Source: CAYUEN01 sp964443745
GTDB lineage: Bacteria > Campylobacterota > Campylobacteria > Campylobacterales > QNZT01
Direction: 5' to 3'
Assembly (NCBI GenBank): GCA_964443745.1
Contig: CAYUEN010000006.1
Coordinates: 1 to 64,000 of the forward strand
DNA length: 64,000 bases
Shown piece by piece: positions 16,588-24,943 of the stretch; position 1 is the first letter of the stretch; every line of letters starts with the position of its first letter. A model generated the notes under the pieces. The model saw only the letters and a list, made by a program, of their open reading frames with translations, did not search any database and was not told the origin of the DNA. Made by a program: the position numbers and the translations under genes.

Positions 16588-16968
16588 ATGGAACAGCTGC
16601 GCGATATCCGCTCGCTCGAGCCGATTCCCGATATTTCCCTCTATCTTTTCATCGGAGTGGTCGCTCTCTTCGCACTTGTTGCGGGCGTACTTCTGTATCT
16701 GCTTTGGCGCCGTCTCAAGAACAGACGCCGTACGATCGAGAAAGAGGTATGGAAACGGTTGCGAAACGTCGATCTGAGCGACTCCAAAAAGGCGGCCTAC
16801 CAGATCACGAAATACGCCCGCTATCTCGCCAGAAGCGAACACTCCCGAAAGATATTCGAAACGTTGGAAAAGAGGCTCGAGAAGTATAAATACACCCCCG
16901 ATCCTCCCCCGCTCGACGAGGAAACCATCCGGACGTATCGGCTCTTTTTGGAGGTGGCGGATGAGTAG
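16588..16968 (+). CDS. Small membrane protein of the Bat operon (DUF4381-like)
   Basis: 126 aa. One transmembrane helix spans about residues 18-41 (LYLFIGVVALFALVAGVLLY) and is followed by an Arg/Lys-rich stop-transfer segment (WRRLKNRRR) and a helical cytoplasmic domain. A protein of this form commonly lies between DUF58 and BatA. It overlaps batA by 8 bp. The resemblance to DUF4381 is by topology and position more than by clear motifs. Confidence 0.75.
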   Translation: MEQLRDIRSLEPIPDISLYLFIGVVALFALVAGVLLYLLWRRLKNRRRTIEKEVWKRLRNVDLSDSKKAAYQITKYARYLARSEHSRKIFETLEKRLEKYKYTPDPPPLDEETIRTYRLFLEVADE

Positions 16969-17893
16969 TCTGAGCTTCGAACACCCCGAAGCCTTTTGGT
17001 TACTGCCTCTTTTTCTTCTGTGCGCGAGACTCTGTCCGGCCCGCAGCGAATCGCTCCTTTTCCCCCATTTGGGACTCTTCATCGAAAGCAAGGGGCGCCA
17101 CTCCTATCTGATGACACTGCTCAAATGGCTGGCGATCACTCTGGCGATTACGGCGCTCGCTTCGCCGATCAGCCAAAACAGCGTCCATCTCCAAAAGCGG
17201 GAAGGATACGCGATCGTGCTTCTGATCGATGCGAGCGGATCGATGCAGTACGGATTCCAACAGCGCTACGTCGGCACGTTCGGCCCCAGTAAATTCGACG
17301 TGACGACGAAGCTGGCGAAAGCTTTCGTCCAAAAACGCACGAACGACCAAATCGGGCTGGTGGTATTCGGAAACTTCGCCTATGTCGCCGCACCCCTCAC
17401 CTATGATAGAGAAATCCTCTCGCAGATCATCGACGGCCTCTACGCCAAAATAGCCGGCCCCAACTACACCGTCATCAACGACGCCCTCTTTCAGGGATCC
17501 AAACTTCTCTCACAATCGCCCGCCAAAAGCAAAATCATGATTTTACTGACCGACGGAAAGAGCCGCGGCGACAATATCCCCTTCGAAGTGGCGATGAAGA
17601 GGGTGAAACAAAACGGTATCAAAGTCTATACGGTCGGTATCGGCGCGGATGCGAAAGCGTTCGACGAGAAACATCTGCGGCGCATCGCCCGCCAAAGCGG
17701 CGGCGCCTTCTTTCACGCCACGAGCCGGCAAAGTCTCGAAGAGATCTACCGAAAGATCGACAGACTCGAAAAGAGCGAATTGAAAAACCCAACCTACACC
17801 CAAAAAAGATACCACTACGAATATCCCCTCTTTTTCGCTTTTCTCTCTCTGCTCTTTTATACCTACATGCTCAACCGAAAGGGAATCGCATGA
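16961..17893 (+). CDS. batA: VWA-domain membrane protein BatA
   Basis: 310 aa. Two N-terminal hydrophobic helices (about 10-23 and 47-65) and one near the C-terminus (about 287-305) frame a periplasmic von Willebrand A domain. The MIDAS metal motif is complete: VLLIDASGSMQYG, then a threonine loop in GPNYTVIND and the aspartate in ILLTDGKSRGDN. Bat proteins were named for Bacteroides aerotolerance; the mechanism is unclear. It overlaps both neighbours, consistent with a stoichiometric membrane complex with BatB and BatD. Confidence 0.88.
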   Translation: MSSLSFEHPEAFWLLPLFLLCARLCPARSESLLFPHLGLFIESKGRHSYLMTLLKWLAITLAITALASPISQNSVHLQKREGYAIVLLIDASGSMQYGFQQRYVGTFGPSKFDVTTKLAKAFVQKRTNDQIGLVVFGNFAYVAAPLTYDREILSQIIDGLYAKIAGPNYTVINDALFQGSKLLSQSPAKSKIMILLTDGKSRGDNIPFEVAMKRVKQNGIKVYTVGIGADAKAFDEKHLRRIARQSGGAFFHATSRQSLEEIYRKIDRLEKSELKNPTYTQKRYHYEYPLFFAFLSLLFYTYMLNRKGIA

Positions 17894-19512
17894 GTTTTCT
17901 TGCGCCTGAATATCTGCTGTTCATGTTCGTTCCGATTCTCGTCCTCTTCTATCTGATCGTCACCGGCAAGAGTCTGGTCGCATCGGTTTTCGACGAAAGG
18001 ATGGTCGAAAAACTCACCTTCGACAACGATACGCTCGGACGTACCGGAAGAAATATCATGCTTTTTGTCGCGCTTTCTTTCATGATCGTCGCACTGGCGC
18101 GTCCTGTTTTGCCTCGGGAGGAGATCACGCTCAAAACCCCCACGCTCGATCTGGTGATTGCGCTGGATATCTCCCGCTCGATGTTGGCCACCGACCTCTA
18201 TCCCGACCGTCTCGCTTTGGCGAAGAGAAGGATCGCCGAAACGATAGAAGCTTTAAAAGGGGCTCGAATCGCACTGCTCGCCTTTTCCGACGCCGGCTTT
18301 GTGGTCGCACCGATGACGGACGATACCGCCACGCTTCGTTTTCTTCTCGAAAACCTCTCGGTCGAATCCGTCTCGACCCAGGGAACCCGTTTTCTGATCC
18401 CGATCCAAAAGGCGGGAGAGATGCTCCGAAAGAGCGCACCGCGCCACCTACTGCTGTTTACCGACGGAGGAGATCGGTCCGATTTTTCCAAAGAGATCGA
18501 AGCTGCCAAAAAGGCGGGTTTGAAGGTCGATATTTACGCACTCGGTACGAAAAAGGGCGCGCCCATTCCCTATCATGGCGATCTGCTCAAAGATAAAAAA
18601 GGGGACATCGTGATCGTCGGCCGCAACGATACGATCGCCGCGCTCGCCAAAGAAAGCGGCGGCGGATACTATCGGTGGGACGGCAGCGGCACGAGTCTGA
18701 AACGTCTGATAAAAAGGCTTCGGAACGAACAAGCCGCCATCAGGGAGGTCACGATCAAAACCTATCGGGAACTCTTCTACTACCCCTTGGCGGCGGCGCT
18801 GCTTTTCATGCTCTTTGCTTTTAGCTCCCTTCCAAAAATGAAAAAACACGCCCTTGCCTTGCTGCTGGTACCGCTTTTGTCGCTAGCTCCGTCGGCGAAA
18901 GCTTCCCTCTTCGATTTCGCGCACATTCGGGAAGCGCGAAAGGCGTACGAGTCGGGAGCCTACGACAAAGCGCTAAAGCTCTACGAAAAAGTGGCCCGCT
19001 CCAAACAAAACGCCGCCGCCTACTACGCCGTAGGCAATGCCTACTACAAAAACGGCCGGTACGAAAAAGCGCTGACAGCCTACGGCCATGTAGTCACCGA
19101 CGATCTCGAACTTGAATACAAAAAGGAATTCAATATGGGAAATTGCTATTTTCGACTGGGCCGGTACGAAAAAGCGCTGGAGCTCTATTTGAAGGCCCAA
19201 AAGATCCATGACAGCGAGGATCTGCGATACAATATCGAACTGACGAAAAAAAAGCTAAAAAAACGACGCAAAAAGAGCGCATCCGGATCGAAAAAAAGCG
19301 CAAAATCGCAACAAAAACAAAACACTCCGAAAAGCTCTTCCGGTACCCAAAAAGAGCCCTCCGAAACCCGCCGACACTCCTCTTCGCAAAAACTCTCCGA
19401 AGAGGAGATGCGGGCGTGGGAGAGGCGGCTGGAGAAAAAGCTGCCCAAAACCAAACCCCTCAAATTCAAAACCCCATCTTCAAAGCGAGTCCGAAATGAA
19501 AAACCGTGGTAG
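17890..19512 (+). CDS. batB: BatB-BatC fusion: VWA domain plus TPR repeats
   Basis: 540 aa. The N-terminal part is BatB-like: a membrane helix (about 8-25), another near 60, and a VWA domain with MIDAS motif LVIALDISRSMLATD and LLFTDGGDRSD. A hydrophobic helix near 300-315 (PLAAALLFMLFAF) and a second (HALALLLVPLLSLAPSAKA) lead into three TPR-like repeats (EARKAYESGAYDKALKLYEK, AYYAVGNAYYKNGRYEKALT, and NMGNCYFRLGRYEKALELY) that are usually the separate BatC protein. The last 80 residues are Lys/Ser-rich and probably disordered. The fusion is uninterrupted, so it is not a sequencing frameshift. Confidence 0.87.
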   Translation: MSFLAPEYLLFMFVPILVLFYLIVTGKSLVASVFDERMVEKLTFDNDTLGRTGRNIMLFVALSFMIVALARPVLPREEITLKTPTLDLVIALDISRSMLATDLYPDRLALAKRRIAETIEALKGARIALLAFSDAGFVVAPMTDDTATLRFLLENLSVESVSTQGTRFLIPIQKAGEMLRKSAPRHLLLFTDGGDRSDFSKEIEAAKKAGLKVDIYALGTKKGAPIPYHGDLLKDKKGDIVIVGRNDTIAALAKESGGGYYRWDGSGTSLKRLIKRLRNEQAAIREVTIKTYRELFYYPLAAALLFMLFAFSSLPKMKKHALALLLVPLLSLAPSAKASLFDFAHIREARKAYESGAYDKALKLYEKVARSKQNAAAYYAVGNAYYKNGRYEKALTAYGHVVTDDLELEYKKEFNMGNCYFRLGRYEKALELYLKAQKIHDSEDLRYNIELTKKKLKKRRKKSASGSKKSAKSQQKQNTPKSSSGTQKEPSETRRHSSSQKLSEEEMRAWERRLEKKLPKTKPLKFKTPSSKRVRNEKPW

Positions 19513-20971
19513 ATTCCTGGCGATACTCCTCTGTATGAGCTCCATGCTCGTGGCGCTAGATTTGAAACTCTCCCCCCAAACGATCCGTCCGGGAGATCGC
19601 GTTACCCTTACGATTAGCGCCCAGGGAAAGGAGGTCGTCTTTCCGAAGATCAAAAAGATCGGCGGCTCCGCCGTGTTGGAGGAGTCTTCGGGCCAAAACA
19701 TCACGCTCGAAAAAGGTAAACTCACCAAAACCTTCACCAAAAATTATGTTTTCGAAGCGAACAGAAGCTTCACACTCTCTCCGATCGAAGTGCAAGTCGA
19801 CGGCAAAACCCTCCGAACCAAACCCACCAGAGTCACGGTGGAGAAAAAGAAGAGCCGAAAAAACGGAGCGTTCTTCTTCACGCTCGTCGCGGACAAAACG
19901 GAGGCGTATGTGGGAGAGCCGATCCATATCACCTACACCTTCAGGCAAAAACTCGATCAGAAACTCGTCGAAGCCAACTTCAATCCTCCCCAATTTAGGG
20001 ATTTTTGGACGAAAATGCACAAAAAGCTGCCACAGGAGATCGAAGGGGAGTATATCGTCTATCGCATCACCTACACCCTCACCGCCAAACATCCCGGAAA
20101 GGCGAAGATAGAACCCGCCCGAATGGATGTGGGAATTATGCGAAAAAAAAAGATGGCCGACTACAGTTTCGAAAGAGTTCGGTGGAAAAGCGTCTACGCC
20201 AACTCCCTGGATTTTACGATCAAACCGCTTCCGGAAGGTGTCAGTCTCTTTGGAAACTACAAGATGGAAGCCTTCACGGATACGAACGTCACGAAAGCGA
20301 ACGAACCGATCCATTTGACGGTGCGTATCGAAGGAGAGGGGAATCTGGACGAGTTGGAGAGTTTCTCCCTGAAGATACCCGACGCGACGGTCTACGGCGA
20401 CAAAGCCCGAGTCTCCACCGTCAAAGGAAAGCAGCGATTCATACAGAAATTCGCGATTCTCTCCGATAGAAATTTCACGATTCCTCCGCTGAAAGTACGC
20501 TATTTGGACAACAAGGAGCATCGCGTCAAAAGCCTAGAAACCCCGCAAATCCCCATTCGCGTTCTCTCTTTTGTGCAACGCGATTCCCAAACAAGCGTCA
20601 TCGAGCCCGAATCCCAACGAAAAACACCGCATCCTGGTGTACGAATAGAAACGGCGGTCGTTCTCTCGCTGCTAAGCGGATTTCTAACGGGTATGCTGAT
20701 GATGTGGTCGATTACGAAACAAAAGCGAAAAAGAGAAAAGAAGAAAACCAAGCCAACCGCGCGTGAGGCGATCGCGAAAAGCCGAAACGACAAAGAACTT
20801 CTTTCGCATCTGTTGCCCTATAGCCAAAAATCCCCCTCCATCCAGCGGATCATCGAACAACTCGAAGAGAATCTCTACATGGGAGGAAACCACAAAATAG
20901 ATCCCAAAAAGGTCGCAAAAGCGCTGCCCGATCTGCTCACTCCTCCTAAAGAGGAGGAGATTCTACGCTGA
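19496..20971 (+). CDS. batD: BatD-like oxygen-tolerance membrane protein
   Basis: 491 aa. It has a signal peptide (residues 1-20, FLAILLCMSSMLVA), a large beta-rich periplasmic region with LKLSPQTIRPGDRVTLTI and YVGEPIHITYTF, the BatD pattern, and a C-terminal membrane helix (VVLSLLSGFLTGMLMMW) followed by a basic cytoplasmic tail. The ATG lies 17 bp inside the end of batB. It closes the operon, 5 bp from the convergent carA. Role is inferred from family and context only. Confidence 0.83.
   Translation: MKNRGRFLAILLCMSSMLVALDLKLSPQTIRPGDRVTLTISAQGKEVVFPKIKKIGGSAVLEESSGQNITLEKGKLTKTFTKNYVFEANRSFTLSPIEVQVDGKTLRTKPTRVTVEKKKSRKNGAFFFTLVADKTEAYVGEPIHITYTFRQKLDQKLVEANFNPPQFRDFWTKMHKKLPQEIEGEYIVYRITYTLTAKHPGKAKIEPARMDVGIMRKKKMADYSFERVRWKSVYANSLDFTIKPLPEGVSLFGNYKMEAFTDTNVTKANEPIHLTVRIEGEGNLDELESFSLKIPDATVYGDKARVSTVKGKQRFIQKFAILSDRNFTIPPLKVRYLDNKEHRVKSLETPQIPIRVLSFVQRDSQTSVIEPESQRKTPHPGVRIETAVVLSLLSGFLTGMLMMWSITKQKRKREKKKTKPTAREAIAKSRNDKELLSHLLPYSQKSPSIQRIIEQLEENLYMGGNHKIDPKKVAKALPDLLTPPKEEEILR
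20940..20959. other. Hairpin at the batD/carA convergence
   Basis: CTCCTCCT (20940-20947) and AGGAGGAG (20952-20959) form a perfect 8-bp stem around AAAG. It lies in the last codons of batD, just before the convergent carA stop. There is no T-run on either side, so it is not a standard terminator. Confidence 0.4.
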
Positions 20972-20976
20972 TTTAT

Positions 20977-22098
20977 TTAGAGCGAATCGGCGAACTTTTG
21001 GAAAATATATTTGCTGTCATGGGGTCCGGGTGAAGCTTCGGGGTGATGCTGTACGGAAAAGATGGGAGCGTCCAGATATTCGACGCCTTCGATCGTACGA
21101 TCGAAAAGGTTGATATGGGTTATTCTCGCGATATCGCAGATTGTATCGGGAACGTTGTAGTTGTGGTTTTGTGCGGTGATCTCCACCGCCCCGCTGCTTT
21201 CGTTCCGCACCGGATGGTTGCCGCCATGTTGTCCGAACTTGAGCTTGTAGGTCTTGTATCCATGCGCGATCGAGAGGAGTTGATGCCCCAGGCAGATCGC
21301 GAACATCGGCACTTTGGCCTCGATGAGTTTTTGGATCTTCTTCGCCTCCTCCTTCAGTACCAACGGATCTCCGGGACCGTTGGAGAGGAAGACGCCGTCG
21401 ATCTCTTTGGCCAGATATCGCGAAATCAACGCTTCCGGATCGAAGGTATGCGGCACCACCTCAACTCCCAGCCCGGTCTGTCTCAATTCGTTCAGGATAT
21501 TTCGTTTGACCCCAAAATCGATCACGACGATCCGTTTGCCGTTGCCCGGAGGAGTGTTGTAACGCTGTGTCTGCGGATTCCAAGCGCCCTCTTCATGAAT
21601 GTACCGCTTCCGCGTTCCCACCTGCTCGATATAGTTGACCTCCTCGATCCGAGGACTCTTTTCGAGCCGTTTTTTGAGACTCTCTTTGTCGCTGATCTCG
21701 GTGGAGGCGATCATCATCTGCGGACCTTCGTCGCGGATCATCTTGGTCAGATAACGGGTATCGATATCGCATATTCCGAGCGCATCATGCGATTTGAGAA
21801 AACGATCCAGCGGTTCTTGAGCGCGATAGTTGGAGTATCTTGGTTGATAGTTGCGAACGATCATCCCGCTACTGAAAACGCCTCTGCTTTCCATATCGTC
21901 GGGATTGCAGCCGACATTTCCGATCTCCGGCATCGTAAAGACCACAAACTGCCCCGCGTAGCTGGGATCGCTCATAATCTCCTGATATCCCGTCATCGAC
22001 GTGTTGAAGACGATCTCTCCCGTCTTCGTTCCCGGTGCGCCGAAGCTGTGCGCTTCGAAAAAAGCGCCGTTTTCGATATAGATCCACACCTTTCGCAT
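20977..22098 (-). CDS. carA: Carbamoyl-phosphate synthase small subunit
   Basis: 373 aa. CarA hydrolyses glutamine and passes ammonia to CarB for arginine and pyrimidine synthesis. The N-terminal domain shows GEIVFNTSMTGYQEIMSDPSY; the class I glutaminase domain has DGVFLSNGPGDP, FAICLGHQLLSIA (nucleophile Cys) and FSVQHHPEASPGP (catalytic His and Glu). ATG at 22098 is used, overlapping the DUF507 stop; the preceding in-frame GTG is less likely. carB is not adjacent. The order DUF507-carA is also found in Campylobacter. Confidence 0.95.
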   Translation of the reverse strand: MRKVWIYIENGAFFEAHSFGAPGTKTGEIVFNTSMTGYQEIMSDPSYAGQFVVFTMPEIGNVGCNPDDMESRGVFSSGMIVRNYQPRYSNYRAQEPLDRFLKSHDALGICDIDTRYLTKMIRDEGPQMMIASTEISDKESLKKRLEKSPRIEEVNYIEQVGTRKRYIHEEGAWNPQTQRYNTPPGNGKRIVVIDFGVKRNILNELRQTGLGVEVVPHTFDPEALISRYLAKEIDGVFLSNGPGDPLVLKEEAKKIQKLIEAKVPMFAICLGHQLLSIAHGYKTYKLKFGQHGGNHPVRNESSGAVEITAQNHNYNVPDTICDIARITHINLFDRTIEGVEYLDAPIFSVQHHPEASPGPHDSKYIFQKFADSL

Positions 22099-22649
22099 CA
22101 CATCATCCCTTTTCTCTTCAACGCTTCGCGATAGAGCCGCTCGAAGACGATGTTGTACTCGTCGGTCCCCGGAATCAGTTTGCGCTCCATCTTTTCGATT
22201 TTGGCGATCACCTCCTCCTCGATATCTTCGAAAGTGTGCAGATAGTTCTCGATCGCGTTGTAAATCACGTTTTTGACCATATTTTCACTGACATTGTAAT
22301 CGATCAGATCCCTTTTCCAGAGTTCATCCAGAATCTGGTGGGCGACATTGCTGAAGCGGTCTTCGTAGGAGAGGATGAAGTCGTACTCTTTCGCCAGCCG
22401 TTTTTTGATCATCCAAAACATCTGGCGACGATCCACCTGCATAAATTCCATCTCTTCTTCGTTTTCGTTCAAAAGCTCCTGTACGCGCTCTTCCAGCGCC
22501 TTCTCTTTCTGCAAATCTTCGGTGATGATCTCCTGCGCACACTCTTTGACAGGCTCGATCCCTTGTTTGAAGGTCACATAGCCGGAATTCAACAAATCCA
22601 ATGCAATTTTGTTCGCGATATAGGGAGCGTGCGGAATCGAGATTTTCAT
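22098..22649 (-). CDS. DUF507 family protein
   Basis: 183 aa, acidic and helical, with no signal or membrane segment. It opens with MKISIPHAPYIANKIALDL and contains two similar halves, as in DUF507 (residues about 1-90 and 90-180, each ending in a helical EEE-rich segment). The function is unknown. Position directly upstream of carA is conserved in related genomes from memory. AGAAGG precedes the ATG, and an extended -10 (TGATAAAAT) lies about 35 nt upstream. Confidence 0.82.
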   Translation of the reverse strand: MKISIPHAPYIANKIALDLLNSGYVTFKQGIEPVKECAQEIITEDLQKEKALEERVQELLNENEEEMEFMQVDRRQMFWMIKKRLAKEYDFILSYEDRFSNVAHQILDELWKRDLIDYNVSENMVKNVIYNAIENYLHTFEDIEEEVIAKIEKMERKLIPGTDEYNIVFERLYREALKRKGMM

Positions 22650-22684
22650 AAAAAGCCTTCTCTTTTGGATTCGGTTGAGTAGTT

Positions 22685-22690
22685 ATTTTA
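22685..22690 (-). promoter_or_regulatory. DUF507-carA promoter -10
   Basis: TAAAAT preceded by TG plus one base on the minus strand (TGATAAAAT). RNA would start near 22678, about 30 nt before the DUF507 ATG. It lies in the 73-bp gap after the motE-like gene. Confidence 0.4.
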
Positions 22691-22722
22691 TCAAAAATTT
22701 CGTAAAGAGGAGCTCAATATCG

Positions 22723-23268
22723 CTATTTTGCCGGTTTCGCACGTGTAGTGTTGGTATCGAATGGAGGGCCCTTTTCCAGAAGAAGCGTCACTTCCGAAGC
22801 GATTTTCGGGTCCATTTTCGCCATGATTTTGGAGATTTTTTTAGGTGTGAGGCCAAAAAGTATTCTAGCCGCTTTCGGTCTTGGCATCTTGTCGAGTATC
22901 GCGGCGGCTTTGGATTCTTTCATCTTCAGATAGGTAGCACTGAGCTTGTCGTCTTTCGCTTTTTTGATCTCTTCGAGGAGTTTTTTGTTTGCATCGTAGA
23001 TCTCCACCACCTTTTTTTTGGTCTCTTCCACCTTTTTCAGTGTAGCGTTTAGTTCGCGCTCTTTTTGAATCAACTTCTCCTCCCTCTTTTTCAAAACCGC
23101 TTTGGAAGCGGCCACGAACGCTTCGTAAGCCTGTTGCTGCTCGTCAATCCGCTCCACTTCTTTGAGCAGCTCCGCTTTACGAAGTTCGAAGATCTTGTTA
23201 CAATCGACGGGTATTTTTTCAGCCTCCAAAGAGAGCGCCAAAAGCAAAAAGAGAAAGAGGGATTTCAT
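22723..23268 (-). CDS. Exported coiled-coil protein, MotE/MgtE-N-like
   Basis: 181 aa. A signal peptide (MKSLFLFLLLALSLEAEKIP) is followed by a long coiled coil (about residues 30-120, rich in E/K) and a C-terminal MgtE-N-type helical domain: SKAAAILDKMPRPKAARIL, then PKKISKIMAKMDPKIASE. MotE-type chaperones of this build help flagellar stator assembly, and the Campylobacter counterpart at the same position (Cj1496c) is described as a glycoprotein. It overlaps the FliJ-like gene by 4 bp as ATGA. The flagellar role is inferred from family and neighbour. Confidence 0.75.
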   Translation of the reverse strand: MKSLFLFLLLALSLEAEKIPVDCNKIFELRKAELLKEVERIDEQQQAYEAFVAASKAVLKKREEKLIQKERELNATLKKVEETKKKVVEIYDANKKLLEEIKKAKDDKLSATYLKMKESKAAAILDKMPRPKAARILFGLTPKKISKIMAKMDPKIASEVTLLLEKGPPFDTNTTRAKPAK

Positions 23269-23696
23269 GATTGTGGCTCCCTCTTTTTCCGTATAGCGAG
23301 TTGCAGAGCGATTTCATCCATCGTTTTCGCCTCTTTGGTTTTTAGCGCTTCCAAAAGCTTTTCGACCTCCAATTCATCGAGATACTTCATCTTTTCGTAC
23401 TCCAGATTGGCACTTCGATACTCCTCTTGAAACTCTACGATCTGTCGTTCGACACGCTCTTGTGCATTCTGCTTCATTTCGATCCTGTACTGAAGCGACT
23501 GGCGAGATGAAAAGACCACTCCCATATTCGATATATTCCCCTCTTTGGGAAATTCCATATTGCACTTTTGTGCTTTGAGCCTCTCGATTTCCTGTAAGAT
23601 CGCCGCTCTCTCCGCTCTGGCTTTCACGAGCCGTTTTTCCACCTCTTCCAATTGACGCTTTTTGAGTTTCATCAAAGAGGAGAAGCGCGTTTTCAT
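23265..23696 (-). CDS. fliJ: FliJ-like flagellar export coiled-coil protein
   Basis: 143 aa, almost entirely coiled coil (KRQLEEVEKRLVKARAER ... EEYRSANLEYEKMKYLDELE). FliJ is the soluble stalk of the flagellar type III ATPase. Sequence motifs are weak, as is normal for FliJ, so the call rests on length, coiled coil and position between purA and a MotE-like gene, the same place as in Campylobacter and Helicobacter. It overlaps both neighbours by 4 bp. Confidence 0.68.
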   Translation of the reverse strand: MKTRFSSLMKLKKRQLEEVEKRLVKARAERAAILQEIERLKAQKCNMEFPKEGNISNMGVVFSSRQSLQYRIEMKQNAQERVERQIVEFQEEYRSANLEYEKMKYLDELEVEKLLEALKTKEAKTMDEIALQLAIRKKREPQS

Positions 23697-24943
23697 ACGA
23701 TAATCGTATCTTTCCGATCCGGACTCGTGGAGATGATACCGATTTTCGTCCGGGTCAACGTTTCGAGTGCCCGGATATACCGCTGTGCATTTTCGGGCAG
23801 ATCGTCAAAACGTCTGATTCCCTCGACACGATCCCACCCTGGAAAGGATTCGTAAACAGGCCTGACGTTTTCCAAATCGTAGGGAACATAATCGATCCTG
23901 CGCCCCTCGATCTCGTAAGCCACGCACACTTTGACCTCTTCGAATCCATCCAGCACATCCAGCTTCATCAGTGCGATCTGGTCACATCCGTTGAGTCTGG
24001 AAGCGTATCTGACGGCGACTGCGTCAAACCACCCACATCGCCGCCTGCGACCGGTCGTCGTTCCGTATTCATGGCCCACTTCCGCCATTCTTTCACCCTC
24101 TTCTCCAAAATCTTCGGTCGGGAAAGGACCGTTTCCGACCCGCGTACAGTAGGCTTTGGCGATACCGGTAACCCGGCCGATATCTTTGGGATTGATCCCC
24201 AGACCTGTACATGCGCCCGCACTGATGGTGTTGGAGCTGGTAACATAGGGATAGGTACCATGATCGATATCGAGCATCGTACCTTGCGCCCCCTCCAGCA
24301 ACACCCGCTTACCTTCGTCCAGATAGCGCCAAATCAGCTGTGTAGTATCGGTGATATAGGCGGAAAGCTCCTTATGATAATGCTCCAGTTGCGCGATCAG
24401 CGCATCCCTTTCGGGGATCTCTATCTCCATCGCCGCAAAAAGCGCCGCGTTTCCTTCGAAATAGTGGATGATCCGATCGGCGAGTTTGACGGGATCGGCC
24501 AACTCCCCCACTCTATGTCCCACTCTGATGATTTTATCGGCATATGCCGGACCTATTCCTTTTCCCGTCGTACCGATCGCCTTCTTACGCAATTTCTCCT
24601 TGCCCTGGTCGATTTGCACGTGGTAGGGAAGCAGCAGATGCGCCTTGTCGCTCAAAAAGAGTCTCCCTTCGAGATTTTCGAACTGCTTGAGCTCTTTTTC
24701 GATCAGATTCTCCGGGCTAACGACCACACCGTTTCCGATGATATTGACGGCTTCGGGATTGAGTATTCCCGAAGGAATCAGATGCAACGCATATTTCTTC
24801 CCCTCCACGACGATCGTATGGCCGGCGTTGTGCCCTCCGGCGAATCGACACACCACATCGTGCGTCTGCGCCATATGGTCCACGATCTTTCCCTTTCCTT
24901 CGTCCCCCCACTGGAGACCTACGATCATATCTGCTCTGTTCAT
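23693..24943 (-). CDS. purA: Adenylosuccinate synthetase
   Basis: 416 aa. It joins IMP and aspartate using GTP in AMP synthesis. The N-terminal GTP-binding motif is VGLQWGDEGKGKIVDH; the catalytic His lies in AGHNAGHTIV; the signature GTTGKGIGPAYADK and PYVTSSNTISAGACTG are present, with GTTTGRRRRCGWFD near residue 290. The ATG overlaps the hisZ stop by 4 bp, so translation is coupled to HisZ. The AMP product and its relatives inhibit ATP phosphoribosyltransferase, which gives hisZ-purA linkage some metabolic sense. Confidence 0.96.
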   Translation of the reverse strand: MNRADMIVGLQWGDEGKGKIVDHMAQTHDVVCRFAGGHNAGHTIVVEGKKYALHLIPSGILNPEAVNIIGNGVVVSPENLIEKELKQFENLEGRLFLSDKAHLLLPYHVQIDQGKEKLRKKAIGTTGKGIGPAYADKIIRVGHRVGELADPVKLADRIIHYFEGNAALFAAMEIEIPERDALIAQLEHYHKELSAYITDTTQLIWRYLDEGKRVLLEGAQGTMLDIDHGTYPYVTSSNTISAGACTGLGINPKDIGRVTGIAKAYCTRVGNGPFPTEDFGEEGERMAEVGHEYGTTTGRRRRCGWFDAVAVRYASRLNGCDQIALMKLDVLDGFEEVKVCVAYEIEGRRIDYVPYDLENVRPVYESFPGWDRVEGIRRFDDLPENAQRYIRALETLTRTKIGIISTSPDRKDTIIV

